The notes: generated from the sequence alone by a model not told the origin. Shown: positions 8,368 to 16,958, counted from the first letter of the stretch. The stretch: 64,000 bases of DNA from DOZZ01 sp963792655 (GCA_963792655.1 CAWBWU010000006.1:1-64000), one strand, 5' to 3'. Translations and numbers: made by a program.

Positions 8368-8763
8368 TTGCCTGACAAAAAGCTAGCTTCACCGCTGGAG
8401 GTCTTAGCGAGCAGGAAGCCCGTAACGCTGCTAGCGCAGCTCCGAGCCGTGTGGCCGGATATCCAAGCTGCCCGTAAAGCCGGACACCGGATGCGGGAGA
8501 TTCACGAAGCGCTGAACGATTCCGGTATCGCGATTTCGTACCGAAGACTGACTGACTACGCGAGCCGCATTCGCAAGGGCGGAAGAGAGCTGGTTTGCAC
8601 CGCACAAGAACCCAGTGGCGCGACCGCGCCTTGGGCAGAGCCGGAAACTGGCGTTCGCAGTGCCGACGGTTTCGACCCTGCAGCCAATTTCCGTAGACAT
8701 GCCAAGAAGCAAGTGACGTGGGAGTACCCGTCGGGCCGGCCCGATGAAAGCAAACTTGTTTAG
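8368..8763 (+). CDS. TraK-like small DNA-binding protein of a transfer module
   Basis: A TTG start at 8368 follows TAGGAG. The 131-residue product has an N-terminal helical region (residues 15-70) with VWPDIQAARKAGHRMREIHEAL and ISYRRLTDYASRIRK, resembling the N-terminal winged-helix-like part of IncP TraK and of many plasmid proteins that recognise oriT. The C-terminal half is polar and probably disordered. It lies divergent from the RHH protein. The family assignment is by pattern only. Confidence 0.55.
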   Translation: MPDKKLASPLEVLASRKPVTLLAQLRAVWPDIQAARKAGHRMREIHEALNDSGIAISYRRLTDYASRIRKGGRELVCTAQEPSGATAPWAEPETGVRSADGFDPAANFRRHAKKQVTWEYPSGRPDESKLV

Positions 8764-9604
8764 GAGAAAACTATGTGCAACACAGCAGGAAGGGTTGAGG
8801 AGAGCTCGGTGGCAACCTTTTTCCCAGCTTTATAAATCCAAGGTCACGGAGCCCTCTGCATCGACAACGAGCTGGTTAGCCAGACTTTTCGCAGTAAACT
8901 GATCGATGCTCAGCATCTCAAGCTAATGGAGGGAAACCAGATGGACCCCCGCAGTTGACACGCTGATCGACCATTCAACTTCCCTTTCGTGATCGACACC
9001 GTTGCGGCAACGTTCTTTCCCTTATGGCGTTAGACAGTCGGAAGGTCCGTCATCCGCGTTCTTCCAGAGGCAAATTCCTGGCTGCTAATCCACGTTGTAT
9101 TTCTTCCTCCCGGAGCGGGGGGCGGTCTGCTAAACGTCAGCCATAGGCCGCCTAAAGAAATCGCCGTCGAAGATCAGCAGGCCACTGCGGCCCGTGCCGT
9201 AAGCGACAAGTTGACGAAATCCCCGAATCACATGATCCGCGCGTTGCAAAGAAGCCCCCAACCGGAGCGATTATATCCTCGCTGACGATGACGTCCAAAT
9301 TCGCAATCCCGGGCATTCGAGGGTGCGCCCGTCCGAAATATATTTAATGAGACGCGCAGTTCGTTCGGTTCGGGAACACCGGATTAGCCAGGAACAACAG
9401 CTTTTCCAGGGCATGCTGAGCCAAAACCGTCCCCATGCGCCAGCTCTTCATATTCCACTACCGGTCTTGGTCGACATTCGCATCGATCCGGGCGGCCCGC
9501 TTGGTTGCAGATCGCCGCAGCTTACGAAGTGTTTCCTCCAGAGAGTTTTTCGATAATTCTTGTCCAAGACCCGGGCGCTAAGCCATTATCTGTAGGAGGC
9601 GCGA
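8764..9604. other. Degraded accessory sequence without an intact gene
   Basis: A 20-codon frame starts at an ATG (8773) just after the TraK-like stop. Broken protein-like stretches follow in shifting frames, such as ALCIDNELVSQTFRSKLIDA near 8856-8915 and an open run of about 84 codons from 9034 to 9285 with no usable start. A 77-codon frame at 9323-9556 has no codon bias. I read this as the remains of one or more transfer-module genes. Confidence 0.5.
9541..9598 (+). repeat. Diverged leader repeat, copy B
   Basis: This is the second copy of the sequence at 8302-8360, ending in TTATCTGTAGGAG seven bases before the GTG at 9605. Blocks of identity are interrupted by substitutions and one gap, so the duplication is not recent. 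Confidence 0.55.
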
Positions 9605-9877
9605 GTGGCACTAACGGCGGAACACGAGGCGCAAGAATCAATTTTGCCTGCGGCGCGGACACGACAACGAGATGATTACGTGTCGCCGGGGCGTACAGGC
9701 GCGTCTTCCCTCTTCGAGGTCAAAGCCGCACTGGGAAATTGCCGTCATAGTCGAACAGAATCCAAATTTCGATTCTCGCGCCGAACCGAAGCCCGTTATA
9801 TTTTTCCAGATCTGCTGTCTAATCCGAAATGTGACGCCTGCGGCGAGTCTCGCCGACGGTGTCGTCCCACGATATGA
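9605..9877 (+). CDS. Small hypothetical protein of the mobile region
   Basis: A GTG at 9605 preceded by TAGGAGG opens 90 codons. The start context is strong, being copy B of the leader repeat. The product is Arg/Ser rich with two CxxC-like pairs near the end (CDACGESRRRC), and the second half may have lost its frame because an overlapping frame (9672 on) reads more like protein (PHWEIAVIVEQNPNFD). It may be a decayed gene. No family is recognised. Confidence 0.35.
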   Translation: MALTAEHEAQESILPAARTRQRDDYVSPGRTGASSLFEVKAALGNCRHSRTESKFRFSRRTEARYIFPDLLSNPKCDACGESRRRCRPTI

Positions 9878-9888
9878 GGTCCGGATAT

Positions 9889-10131
9889 ATGCTGAATCTT
9901 CTAACCGAAACAGACGTTTCCGAGCAGTTGAAAGTGAGCCTTGCCTCAGTGCGGCGATGGCGGCTTGAGAAGCGCGGACCAGCCTTTGTCAAGGTTGGTG
10001 CGTGCGTTCGATATCGACCCGAGGATCTTGAGTTATGGGTTACCTCGCTCCCGACTGCAGGCGGCCACCCATCCAGGCGATCCGGTGAGGATAATGAAGA
10101 TCTGAGCTTGCTGTATTTGTCGGGCCGTTAA
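9889..10131 (+). CDS. Excisionase-like helix-turn-helix protein
   Basis: The ATG at 9889 (GAGG about nine bases upstream) gives 80 residues beginning MLNLLTETDVSEQLKVSLAS. This is the MerR/AlpA-type winged helix: a first helix, a turn before SVRRWR, and the GPAFVKVGACVRYRPEDLE wing typical of recombination directionality factors. A GTG at 9859 could add ten residues. Its position 47 bp before the integrase fits an excisionase that sets the direction of the recombination, or a regulator of the integrase. Confidence 0.8.
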   Translation: MLNLLTETDVSEQLKVSLASVRRWRLEKRGPAFVKVGACVRYRPEDLELWVTSLPTAGGHPSRRSGEDNEDLSLLYLSGR

Positions 10132-10178
10132 GAGCGAGGCATGTCACTTGGTACCAGCGACTTTTTGGACTATTTTCA

Positions 10179-11453
10179 ATGGCAGTCTATAAGCAAAAGA
10201 GTTCAAAGAACTGGTGGTACCAGTTTGTGTGGAACGGCAAGAGGATCAGGCAGTCCACCAAGCAAACCGTAAAGCGCATTGCGGAACAGATGGAGGCGAC
10301 GCATAAGGCGGGGCTCGCCAAAGGAGAAATCGGAATCCGCCAGCAAAAGCCGATCCCAACGGTCAGGGGCTTTGTGGAATCCGACTTCCTGCCCTTCCTC
10401 GACGCCCGGTTTCTCAACAAGCCCAAAACCTTGGAGTACTACCGGAACGGCGTAAAAAGTCTGCTCGCGTTCGATCCGATTGCCACATCAACTCTCGATT
10501 CCATAAGCGCCTCCCATCTCACTGGGTTCATCAGCAAACGTCGGAAGGCCAAACTCAAGGTGAGCAGCATCAACCGCGAACTGGAGGTGTTGCGGAGAAT
10601 GCTGCATCTCGCCTTCGAGTGGGGTGTTCTCGACAAACCCGCCTTGAAGGTCAAGATGCTTCCCGGCGAGAATGAGCGTGACCGCGTTCTTACAAGTGGC
10701 GAAGAGTTTCGTTACCTAAAGGCGACTGCTGCCGTTGGCGAAAGCGTTCTCGCAGCGCACGCCAGAGCCGTCGCAGGTATTCGATGTCAGCAGCGGGGCG
10801 AAGTTCCGGCCGAGCCTCACGATCCCTTCCTGCTTCGGGACGTAACAACCATACTCCTCGATTGTGGTCTCCGGCCAGAGGAAGCTTTTCGATTGCGATG
10901 GGTGCACGTGCAGGAAGACGTACTTCACATCCCGTTTGGAAAAACTGCGAATGCCCGGAGACGGATTCCTCTGACGCAGCGTGCCCGTGCTCTGTTGTCC
11001 ATGAGGAGTGGGGCGCATTCGGACGAGTGGGTCTTTCCGGCTGAGACAAATACCGGTCACATCGAGAAATCCAGCTTAAGAAAGCAGCATCGCAAAGCGA
11101 TCGCGATCGCAAAACTGGAGCCTTTCAATCTATACACACTGCGCCACACGTGCCTCACTAGGTGGGCAGAACACATGGACCCGTACACTCTCGCGTATCT
11201 GGCCGGACACAGCGATTTTTCGACGACCAGACGATACGTTCACCCGCAGGCGGATACCGTGCGTTCTGCGATGGAGCGAGCGCATGAAGCTCGGGGTAGC
11301 CATAGTTTTGGCCATAGTCCGGAGAAACGCGACCTGCCAGCAGAAGGCTCGAGAGAGCCTAAGACTATTGATTTGAAGGAGATGAAATGGTCGGGGCGAG
11401 AGGATTCGAACCTCCGGCCTCCTGGTCCCGAACCAGGCGCTCTACCAGGCTGA
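10179..11453 (+). CDS. Tyrosine integrase of an element inserted at tRNA-Pro
   Basis: This 424-residue integrase has an N-terminal arm-binding part (KNWWYQFVWNGKRIRQST), a core-binding domain (residues 60-160) and a catalytic domain. The boxes are Arg in LDCGLRPEE (about 231), LYTLRHTCLTRW (about 320), GHSDFSTTRRYVHP (about 343) and Tyr about 352. A lineage-typical insert of some 35 residues sits before the first catalytic Arg. The final residues (WSGREDSNLRPPGPEPGALPG) are the antisense reading of tRNA-Pro and are probably not conserved protein. This places the attachment site in the tRNA gene. Confidence 0.92.
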   Translation: MAVYKQKSSKNWWYQFVWNGKRIRQSTKQTVKRIAEQMEATHKAGLAKGEIGIRQQKPIPTVRGFVESDFLPFLDARFLNKPKTLEYYRNGVKSLLAFDPIATSTLDSISASHLTGFISKRRKAKLKVSSINRELEVLRRMLHLAFEWGVLDKPALKVKMLPGENERDRVLTSGEEFRYLKATAAVGESVLAAHARAVAGIRCQQRGEVPAEPHDPFLLRDVTTILLDCGLRPEEAFRLRWVHVQEDVLHIPFGKTANARRRIPLTQRARALLSMRSGAHSDEWVFPAETNTGHIEKSSLRKQHRKAIAIAKLEPFNLYTLRHTCLTRWAEHMDPYTLAYLAGHSDFSTTRRYVHPQADTVRSAMERAHEARGSHSFGHSPEKRDLPAEGSREPKTIDLKEMKWSGREDSNLRPPGPEPGALPG

Positions 11454-11464
11454 GCCACGCCCCG
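11388..11464 (-). tRNA. tRNA-Pro (CGG), likely attachment site
   Basis: On the minus strand 77 bases fold as a full cloverleaf from CGGGGCGTGGCTCAGCC to an encoded CCA. The acceptor stem is CGGGGCG/CGCCCCG, the anticodon stem CCTGG/CCAGG with loop TTCGGGA (anticodon CGG), and the T loop GTTCGAATC. The integrase frame from the left runs through its 3' part, the usual crossover site of tRNA-targeting integrases. Confidence 0.95.
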
Positions 11465-11503
11465 ACTTTGGTGGTGAGCTTCTCTAGTGTAGCAGCAGTT
11501 TCT

Positions 11504-12286
11504 TTAGTTCACTTTGTGCGGCTCGAAGGTGATCTTCGGGCCGTCGACGTCGGCTTCCATCCACTGGAAAAACCAGCCTTCCTTTTCACCTTGGCCCGCC
11601 TTCAGGCCACGGTCGATGTGGCCGCCGGAGCTGCCGGCCATAATGTAATCCACGCCGTCGAGCTTATGCCGCGAGAGGTTATGCACATGGCCGCTCAAAA
11701 CCGCGTCGACCCCGTAGCGCTTCACCAGTAGGTGCAGCGGGAACGCGTGGTTCTGCAGCAGCACCGGAATCAGCCACAAGGGCCGGTGGAACACGATCAC
11801 CTTCGGGTGCTTGCGCTCGTTCGCCGCGAGATCACTCTCCAGGAAACGGTACTGTTCCGGCGTCAGGTCTTCACTGCGCGAGTTGTCCAGCATGCAGAAA
11901 TGCGCGTCCTCATAGTCGAAGCTATAGAACGGCGGGTGGCCCGTCTCTTCGCGCCAAATGCGCTCGGACGCGGCTGACCAGATATCGTGATTGCCCGGAA
12001 CCAGATACACCGGGAGCTTCGTCCACACCGATTTGACCGCCCGCCACTCGGCGCGCGCACTCGCGTCGTGACCGCCTTCGATCGAGTCGCCAACGTTGAG
12101 CACGAAAGCCGGGCGGAAACGCTCAATCTGCTTCCAGACCGCCTCATAGATGCCGGGTTGGGCCTCGCCCGTGCGGTCACCCAGGATTGCGAATTGGAAG
12201 TGCTGCGCCGGCGCGGCCGCAAACGTCGCCGCCCACAAAATCGCCAATCCCAAAGTCCACGCCAGCCGCACATCCGATTCTCGCAA
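11504..12286 (-). CDS. Secreted calcineurin-like metallophosphoesterase
   Basis: This 260-residue protein has a signal peptide (LAWTLGLAILWAATFAAAPA) followed by the whole metallophosphoesterase signature: FAILGDRTG, LNVGDSIEGG, VPGNHDIW, a lone metal-binding His in IVFHRP, and SGHVHNLS. These residues bind two metal ions and hydrolyse phosphoesters, with a periplasmic location predicted. The substrate is not evident. It is divergent from the NfrB-like gene with a 48-bp gap, so the two may share a promoter region. Confidence 0.9.
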   Translation of the reverse strand: MRESDVRLAWTLGLAILWAATFAAAPAQHFQFAILGDRTGEAQPGIYEAVWKQIERFRPAFVLNVGDSIEGGHDASARAEWRAVKSVWTKLPVYLVPGNHDIWSAASERIWREETGHPPFYSFDYEDAHFCMLDNSRSEDLTPEQYRFLESDLAANERKHPKVIVFHRPLWLIPVLLQNHAFPLHLLVKRYGVDAVLSGHVHNLSRHKLDGVDYIMAGSSGGHIDRGLKAGQGEKEGWFFQWMEADVDGPKITFEPHKVN

Positions 12287-12334
12287 CCTTTGCTGCGAAT
12301 TTTCGGTGGCCTACCCCACTCAGTCTCCGGATAG

Positions 12335-14128
12335 ATGTGGCTGGATCATTGGGTGGCGTTTCTGCTCGCGCCCGTCGCAATCTGGGTGCTGCTCAACGCC
12401 GTTGATGATCTGGTCATCGACGCTGCGGTAGCGCTGCGCTCTGTCCGCTCGCCGCCCGTTTTCCCCACGTCCTCCGAACTGGCCGCTGTGCCGCAGCGCC
12501 GCATGGCGATTTTCGTGCCGCTCTGGAATGAGCATCGCGTTATCCGTCACATGGTGGAGTACAACCTGGGCTCCATCCGCTACGACAACTACGAGTTCTT
12601 CGTCGGCGCGTACCCCAACGACCCGCGCACCATCGAGTCCATCCAGGAAGCGCAGCGCATCTCCAAACGCGTGCACCTTTCGGTGTGTCCGCACGACGGC
12701 CCCACCTGCAAAGCCGATTGCCTGAACTGGATCTTCCAGCGCCTGCTTCAACATGAAGAAGAGCACAACGTCCGCTTCGATATGATCCTGACGCACGATG
12801 CCGAAGACCTGATCTATCCCGACGCGCTCGCCTACATCAACTACTACGCCCAGACGAACGACATGGTGCAGATTCCCGTGCTGGCGCTGCCGACGCCGTG
12901 GCGCGAGTTCACGCATGGAGTCTACTGCGATGAGTTCGCCGAATTCCAGTTCCGCGACATGCCCGCGCGCCAGTACCTCGGCGGTTTCATTCCATCGAAC
13001 GGCGTGGGCACCGGCTTCTCGCGTACCGCGCTGGAGGCGATGGCCGCCGCGCATGCCAACCGCATCTTCGAGCCCTCCAGCCTCACCGAAGATTACGAGA
13101 ACGGGTTCCGCCTGCACCGGCTCGGATTGCCGCAGATGTTTATCCCCATCCACAAGAAGGATGGCTCGTTCGTTGCCACGCGCGAGTACTTCCCGCGAAA
13201 GTTCAAAGCCGCCATCCGCCAGCGGTCGCGTTGGGTCACCGGCATCGCGCTGCAAGGCTGGGAACATCACGGATGGCGCGAGTCGCTGCCGCAGCTCTAT
13301 TGGTTTTGGCGCGACCGCAAATGTCTTGTTGGCAGCATGGTTACCCCGCTTGCGAACTCTTTATTTCTGTACGGTGGCATCACGTTCGCGTGGGCCGCGG
13401 CGTGCCATCACGTCTGGACGTTGCCGCTCGCCGTACACCAACAATGGCTGGGTCCGGTTTGCGCCGCAACGATCAGCCTGCAAGGCTTTCACTTGTGTGC
13501 GCGCGTTTACTTCTCGTCCCAGATTTATGGCTGGCGCTTCGGAGCGCTCGCCCCGCTGCGCGTCTTCTGGGGCAACTGGATCAACTTCCGCGCATGCGGC
13601 ATGGCGATGCGGCGCTACTTCGTTGCCAAGCTGCGCAAACAGCCGCTCACCTGGCTCAAGACGGAGCACCACTATCCCAACAAATCCGTACTCGCGACGA
13701 AGAAGCGTCTGCTCGGTGAAATTCTTGCGGGGTCCGACTACGTGTCGCAGTTCGACATCAACTACGCACTCGCCAATAAGCCATCCAGCGTGAGGCTTGG
13801 GGAATTCCTCATCCAGCAAGGCAAGCTCACGGAAGATGAGTTGTACGAAGCGCTCTCACTCCAACAGACCCTGCCGCTTGGCAGACCAGACAGCGTCAGC
13901 GTTCCCGTCACTCGCACAATTCCCGCAGAAGTTGCGCGGAAGTGGACCGTACTTCCCTTTCGCATCGCTGCCGGAGAACTGCACGTCGCCGGAGCCGATA
14001 TCCCTACTGGCGAAATGACTTCGGAGATCCAGGGATTCTGCCCTTTGGAGATCCGCTTCCAACTCGTCACGCCGACGGCTTTCCGCGAGTTAGCCGACGA
14101 GTACCTCCCCGAGCTGGTAGAAGACTAG
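12335..14128 (+). CDS. NfrB-type glycosyltransferase with c-di-GMP-binding MshEN domain
   Basis: This 597-residue inner-membrane protein has one N-terminal membrane helix, a GT2-like domain (about 60-320: IFVPLWNEH, HDAEDLIYP, TEDYENGFRLH, RQRSRWVTG), a membrane block (about 330-440), and a C-terminal MshEN domain from residue 487 (GEFLIQQGKLTEDELYEAL). The order matches E. coli NfrB, whose MshEN domain binds c-di-GMP to switch on synthesis of a secreted polysaccharide. The partner NfrA is not in the window. A PilZ protein 1.1 kb away supports c-di-GMP control. The polysaccharide made here is unknown. Confidence 0.88.
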   Translation: MWLDHWVAFLLAPVAIWVLLNAVDDLVIDAAVALRSVRSPPVFPTSSELAAVPQRRMAIFVPLWNEHRVIRHMVEYNLGSIRYDNYEFFVGAYPNDPRTIESIQEAQRISKRVHLSVCPHDGPTCKADCLNWIFQRLLQHEEEHNVRFDMILTHDAEDLIYPDALAYINYYAQTNDMVQIPVLALPTPWREFTHGVYCDEFAEFQFRDMPARQYLGGFIPSNGVGTGFSRTALEAMAAAHANRIFEPSSLTEDYENGFRLHRLGLPQMFIPIHKKDGSFVATREYFPRKFKAAIRQRSRWVTGIALQGWEHHGWRESLPQLYWFWRDRKCLVGSMVTPLANSLFLYGGITFAWAAACHHVWTLPLAVHQQWLGPVCAATISLQGFHLCARVYFSSQIYGWRFGALAPLRVFWGNWINFRACGMAMRRYFVAKLRKQPLTWLKTEHHYPNKSVLATKKRLLGEILAGSDYVSQFDINYALANKPSSVRLGEFLIQQGKLTEDELYEALSLQQTLPLGRPDSVSVPVTRTIPAEVARKWTVLPFRIAAGELHVAGADIPTGEMTSEIQGFCPLEIRFQLVTPTAFRELADEYLPELVED

Positions 14129-14180
14129 CCCGCTACTCTGGCCTCAGAATTGCTCCTATAGAAAACGAGAGGTGAACGAA

Positions 14181-14342
14181 ATGTTGCACTGGAGTCTGGT
14201 TTTCCTGGTAATCGCGCTAATTGCCGCAGTTCTCGGCTTCGGTGGCCTTGCGGGCGCCGCCGCCGGTATTGCGAAGATTCTTTTCTTCGTGTTCCTGGTG
14301 ATCTGGCTGATCGGCTTTATCTCTACTCGCCGAAGAGTCTAA
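14181..14342 (+). CDS. DUF1328 (YtjA-type) small membrane protein
   Basis: A 53-residue protein starts at ATG 14181 behind GAGAGGTG. It is two hydrophobic helices (LHWSLVFLVIALIAAVLGF and IAKILFFVFLVIWLIGF) joined by a Gly/Ala turn and ending in RRR. This is the DUF1328 pattern. Members are often induced by stress, but the function is unknown. It stands alone, 52 bp after the glycosyltransferase. Confidence 0.85.
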   Translation: MLHWSLVFLVIALIAAVLGFGGLAGAAAGIAKILFFVFLVIWLIGFISTRRRV

Positions 14343-14366
14343 GACTCGCCAGCGCACTAACAAATC

Positions 14367-14394
14367 GTTGGGACAGGCGCAGACCTGTCCCAAC
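14367..14394. terminator. Bidirectional terminator hairpin
   Basis: A perfect 11-bp stem GTTGGGACAGG/CCTGTCCCAAC with a six-base loop lies between the convergent DUF1328 gene and the EXORDIUM-like gene. There is no clear T-tract, so it may be a weak or factor-assisted terminator. Confidence 0.65.
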
Positions 14395-14401
14395 ACAGAT
14401 G

Positions 14402-15193
14402 TCAGATGCACTGGCCGTGCTTGTTCGACCATTCCAGTTGAACAGTCCACGGCCCTAGTTTTTTAGTCTTCCACGCACAGATATCTCCGATCTCTCCGTT
14501 CGTGTCGTCGTACCATCCCTGTCCAGGAATCGGATCCGTAATCGCCTCGCACAATTCGTGCGATGACGTGGACGTCAACGCATCCTGCTGACTCAAACCA
14601 CCCGTGCAACCTTTGCAGCCTGGAAATGGCATCACTGCGTAAAAAAGCTGATTGCTGAACGCATTGTGGTACCCGCAGAACGAGGTGCACGACTTTGAAC
14701 CACCCTGCACTACGACCACTCCCGGCGGCAGAAATACGAAGTACAGCGTGTTTGCATCAGGCGGAGGCACAGGATTGCCGAGCGCAATCTGATGCTGGAG
14801 CATGTGGCGAATCGCCGTATCAGTAACGGTTTTGCCGGGTGCGGGTGTTGTCAGCACCGTGCTGCCCGCAACGGAACCGTGCCCGATCGGAAACTGCGCG
14901 GTCTTGTACTCGGACATCTGGTCCAGCAGCGGACTCGTCACAACGAACTTGAAGAAGTCGTTCATATGAGTCGCCAGCGCCGCTTGCGTGGAATTCCACG
15001 CCGCACCCCAGAAGATGCTGAAAATCTTTACATTCGCCAGCAGCGGCCCGCCTCGGTAAGTCAGGAGGGGAGTAGACGCTTGCGCAACCGCAGCGTCGTG
15101 AGCCGTCAAGTCTGACGGAACGTGAAGGGGAACAACTCGGATTGGATCGTGAACGTCTGCGATCACGGAGCGTTCTGTGGTTTCTTTGGCCAT
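14402..15193 (-). CDS. EXORDIUM-like secreted protein with HExxE-type motif
   Basis: This 263-residue protein has no clear signal peptide from this start. It shares with the protein at 27582 the order FSIFWGAAWN / TLYFVFLPPGV / SCTSFCGYHNAF / SHELCEAITDP / GWYDD.NGEIGD.CAW. The first blocks recall the phosphate-induced/EXORDIUM family of plants. The SHELCEAITDP plus WYDD and GDICAW blocks look like a metal site and could make it a peptidase, but this is inferred. Several Cys pairs fit an exported protein. The function is unknown. Confidence 0.6.
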   Translation of the reverse strand: MAKETTERSVIADVHDPIRVVPLHVPSDLTAHDAAVAQASTPLLTYRGGPLLANVKIFSIFWGAAWNSTQAALATHMNDFFKFVVTSPLLDQMSEYKTAQFPIGHGSVAGSTVLTTPAPGKTVTDTAIRHMLQHQIALGNPVPPPDANTLYFVFLPPGVVVVQGGSKSCTSFCGYHNAFSNQLFYAVMPFPGCKGCTGGLSQQDALTSTSSHELCEAITDPIPGQGWYDDTNGEIGDICAWKTKKLGPWTVQLEWSNKHGQCI

Positions 15194-15248
15194 CGATCTC
15201 CTCGATGACCCGAGTTTATACCAGCGCCGTTTCCGCGCATCCCGCGGA

Positions 15249-15596
15249 CTAGTGCTTGAACCGCGACAGCCCTGCAGTGCGAAACTCGTAACGCTGGATG
15301 ACGACTGCTGTTCGGCCGGGTTCCGAGCGCACTACCCTCGCTCTCACGACCATCTTCAGGCGGCACTGCTCATTGATTTGCACCGGCCATTGAATGGCGA
15401 TTTCGAGCAGGGTGCCCGCTTCGAAATTGCGATCGGCGCAAATCAGAATGCCGCTGCTGCTCATGTTCAGGGTTTCGGCGCCGCTGTCGTCAAACCTGGC
15501 GCCCGGCTTCAGAACGCGCAACCGGCACTCACGCTGCATGGGGATTCGTAACTTGGCTCTGCGTTCCGTCACAAGACCAGTTTCCGGCGTGCGCAC
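15249..15596 (-). CDS. PilZ domain c-di-GMP receptor
   Basis: This 115-residue single-domain protein has the PilZ RxxxR box as ERRAKLRIP near residue 13 and the second box as LNMSSSGILI near residue 45, which together bind c-di-GMP. It is followed by the beta-barrel of the fold. It may be an adaptor for a polysaccharide or motility machine; the NfrB-like glycosyltransferase 1.1 kb away is a candidate partner. Confidence 0.85.
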   Translation of the reverse strand: MRTPETGLVTERRAKLRIPMQRECRLRVLKPGARFDDSGAETLNMSSSGILICADRNFEAGTLLEIAIQWPVQINEQCRLKMVVRARVVRSEPGRTAVVIQRYEFRTAGLSRFKH

Positions 15597-15654
15597 CCTC
15601 CGGCGCTATCCCCCAAAAGTCACAATTTCGCGAGAAGTTAGCGAGAATGTGAGC

Positions 15655-16003
15655 ATGCTCGCAGACCAGAAATGCAGTGCCTGCAGTGGTGACGTCCCGC
15701 CACTCGATGGAGAGGAGTTGCTTGCTTTCGCCCGGCAGCTGCCGGATTGGGACCTAGTAGAGGAACATCACATCGAGCGCAGCTTTCGCTTTCCTGACTT
15801 CGCGATCTGCGCTCGCTTTTGTGAATGAGATCGGCGCAATTGCCGAAGAGGAAGGCCACCACCCCGATATCTTCCTCGCGTGGGGCATGGTGAAAGTTAG
15901 AATCTTTACTCACAAGCTGGACGCGCTGGCCGAAAGCGATTTCATCCTGGGGGCCAAGATCGATCGCGCTTTCAACCAGCGCAAGCCAACAAACGCCGGT
16001 TAG
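15655..16003 (+). pseudogene. Pterin-4a-carbinolamine dehydratase, frameshifted
   Basis: The ATG at 15655 begins a typical PCD/DCoH (CSACSGDVPPL...LPDWDLVEEHHIERSFRFPDF). The frame is lost near 15807, where one extra base shifts FPDFAI into a short out-of-frame tail ending at 15828. Skipping that base restores ALAFVNEIGAIAEEEGHHPD and the rest of the protein to 16003. GHHPD carries the catalytic histidines. The enzyme recycles tetrahydrobiopterin or acts on molybdopterin-like cofactors in some bacteria. The break looks like a sequence error because everything else is conserved. Confidence 0.88.
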
Positions 16004-16866
16004 TTTACAGGCAGCGTCGCGATGCCGCTATTGGCATACGACGTATAGATCTGTAAGTCGAGATTGCCCGCCGGAAGATTGTTCGGTAACTGGATGTTCA
16101 ACTGATACAGACCTACGAACCCCGGCGCGAGCCCGGAGAACAATACGTTCGCCTGCTGTCCGGCTATTAACACCTGGAACGGATCCTGCGTGTAAGCCAG
16201 CGGATTGTAAGGCGCACCGACGCCATCCTGTAAGTTCAGGGTCAAAGGACCTAGTCCCGTAGTGTACAGAGTAATGATCTCGCCCGGGTAAGCCGGGTTA
16301 TTCGGGCCAATCAGCGAATAGTCCGCCGCGTTTACCGCAACTGCATAGTTATTGCCGTAAAGAAAAATGCCGGGGTCTTCTACGTACGAGTCCGTCAGAA
16401 AGTCCGCGACAAGGTTCCCGTTGTTGTAAACCTGAACTTCCGCGGCGGACGGGCCAGTCGCTGTCTCGTAGGGTACTTGAACGCTGATCTGATCTTCGCC
16501 ATTGGCATAGGCCACGCTAAATATCGGCGCGTAGATTCCGTTAATCAGCACGCTCACGCCCGCGAAGGTAGTCGGAAGCGGGTCCGTACCCGGAACCTCA
16601 ATATCGTTCACGCTGGATAAGTTCTGCCCGAAAATAGTGACCAGGCCACCGGGGCTGATGCCCGGAAGGTAGCTCGCGGCGTTCACGATCACCGCGTTGC
16701 CCACTTGTTTCGCGAACTGACGGTGAACACCGGCGCCAACGCTCTGGCGCGAGAACTTCGGGTGCGCTGCGACGGGCGCCGCTTCAGCGGCAACTACAGC
16801 AAACGAGAGCAAAGAAACACCAGCAAAAACACCTAACAGCTTGCGATCGAAAGACAAACGATTCAT
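16000..16866 (-). CDS. Secreted protein with Solibacter-type C-terminal domain (TIGR03437)
   Basis: This 288-residue protein has a signal peptide and then the pattern VNAASYLPGISPGGLVTIFG, VLINGIYAPIFSVA, QISVQVPYE and ITLYTTGLGPL, ending with LAPGFVGLYQLNIQLP. It is the domain otherwise fused to the end of many large secreted Solibacter proteins, here almost on its own. The domain is a likely all-beta, extracellular module of unknown role. It is a good taxonomic marker for Bryobacterales-type Acidobacteriota. It ends at the same spot as the convergent pterin dehydratase. Confidence 0.85.
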   Translation of the reverse strand: MNRLSFDRKLLGVFAGVSLLSFAVVAAEAAPVAAHPKFSRQSVGAGVHRQFAKQVGNAVIVNAASYLPGISPGGLVTIFGQNLSSVNDIEVPGTDPLPTTFAGVSVLINGIYAPIFSVAYANGEDQISVQVPYETATGPSAAEVQVYNNGNLVADFLTDSYVEDPGIFLYGNNYAVAVNAADYSLIGPNNPAYPGEIITLYTTGLGPLTLNLQDGVGAPYNPLAYTQDPFQVLIAGQQANVLFSGLAPGFVGLYQLNIQLPNNLPAGNLDLQIYTSYANSGIATLPVN

Positions 16867-16958
16867 AGAGGTATGAGTTCCTGGGCGGCAGACCCGCCGT
16901 GCTACGAACTTGCACTTCCCTCGCCAAACTCACTACGTCTGTAGACTAAAATTCCTTC

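Larger units (their letters stand above)
1..11464. mobile_element. Composite accessory region ending at tRNA-Pro
   Basis: Integrase and excisionase genes, transfer-type genes, an IS91-type element, a group II intron, a truncated integrase and dead gene fragments are packed here. To the right of tRNA-Pro the DNA becomes ordinary chromosome. I could not find a second copy of the tRNA 3' end inside the window, so the left attachment site lies either beyond base 1 or has been lost. The region may be several nested insertions rather than one island. Confidence 0.5.

Noticed and set aside
9323..9556. 77-codon frame as a gene
   Set aside because: No ribosome site, no codon bias and no recognisable motif; it lies in a stretch that reads as decayed.
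11387..11731. 114-codon frame starting inside tRNA-Pro
   Set aside because: Its first residues are the antisense tRNA artefact and the rest is antisense to the phosphoesterase.
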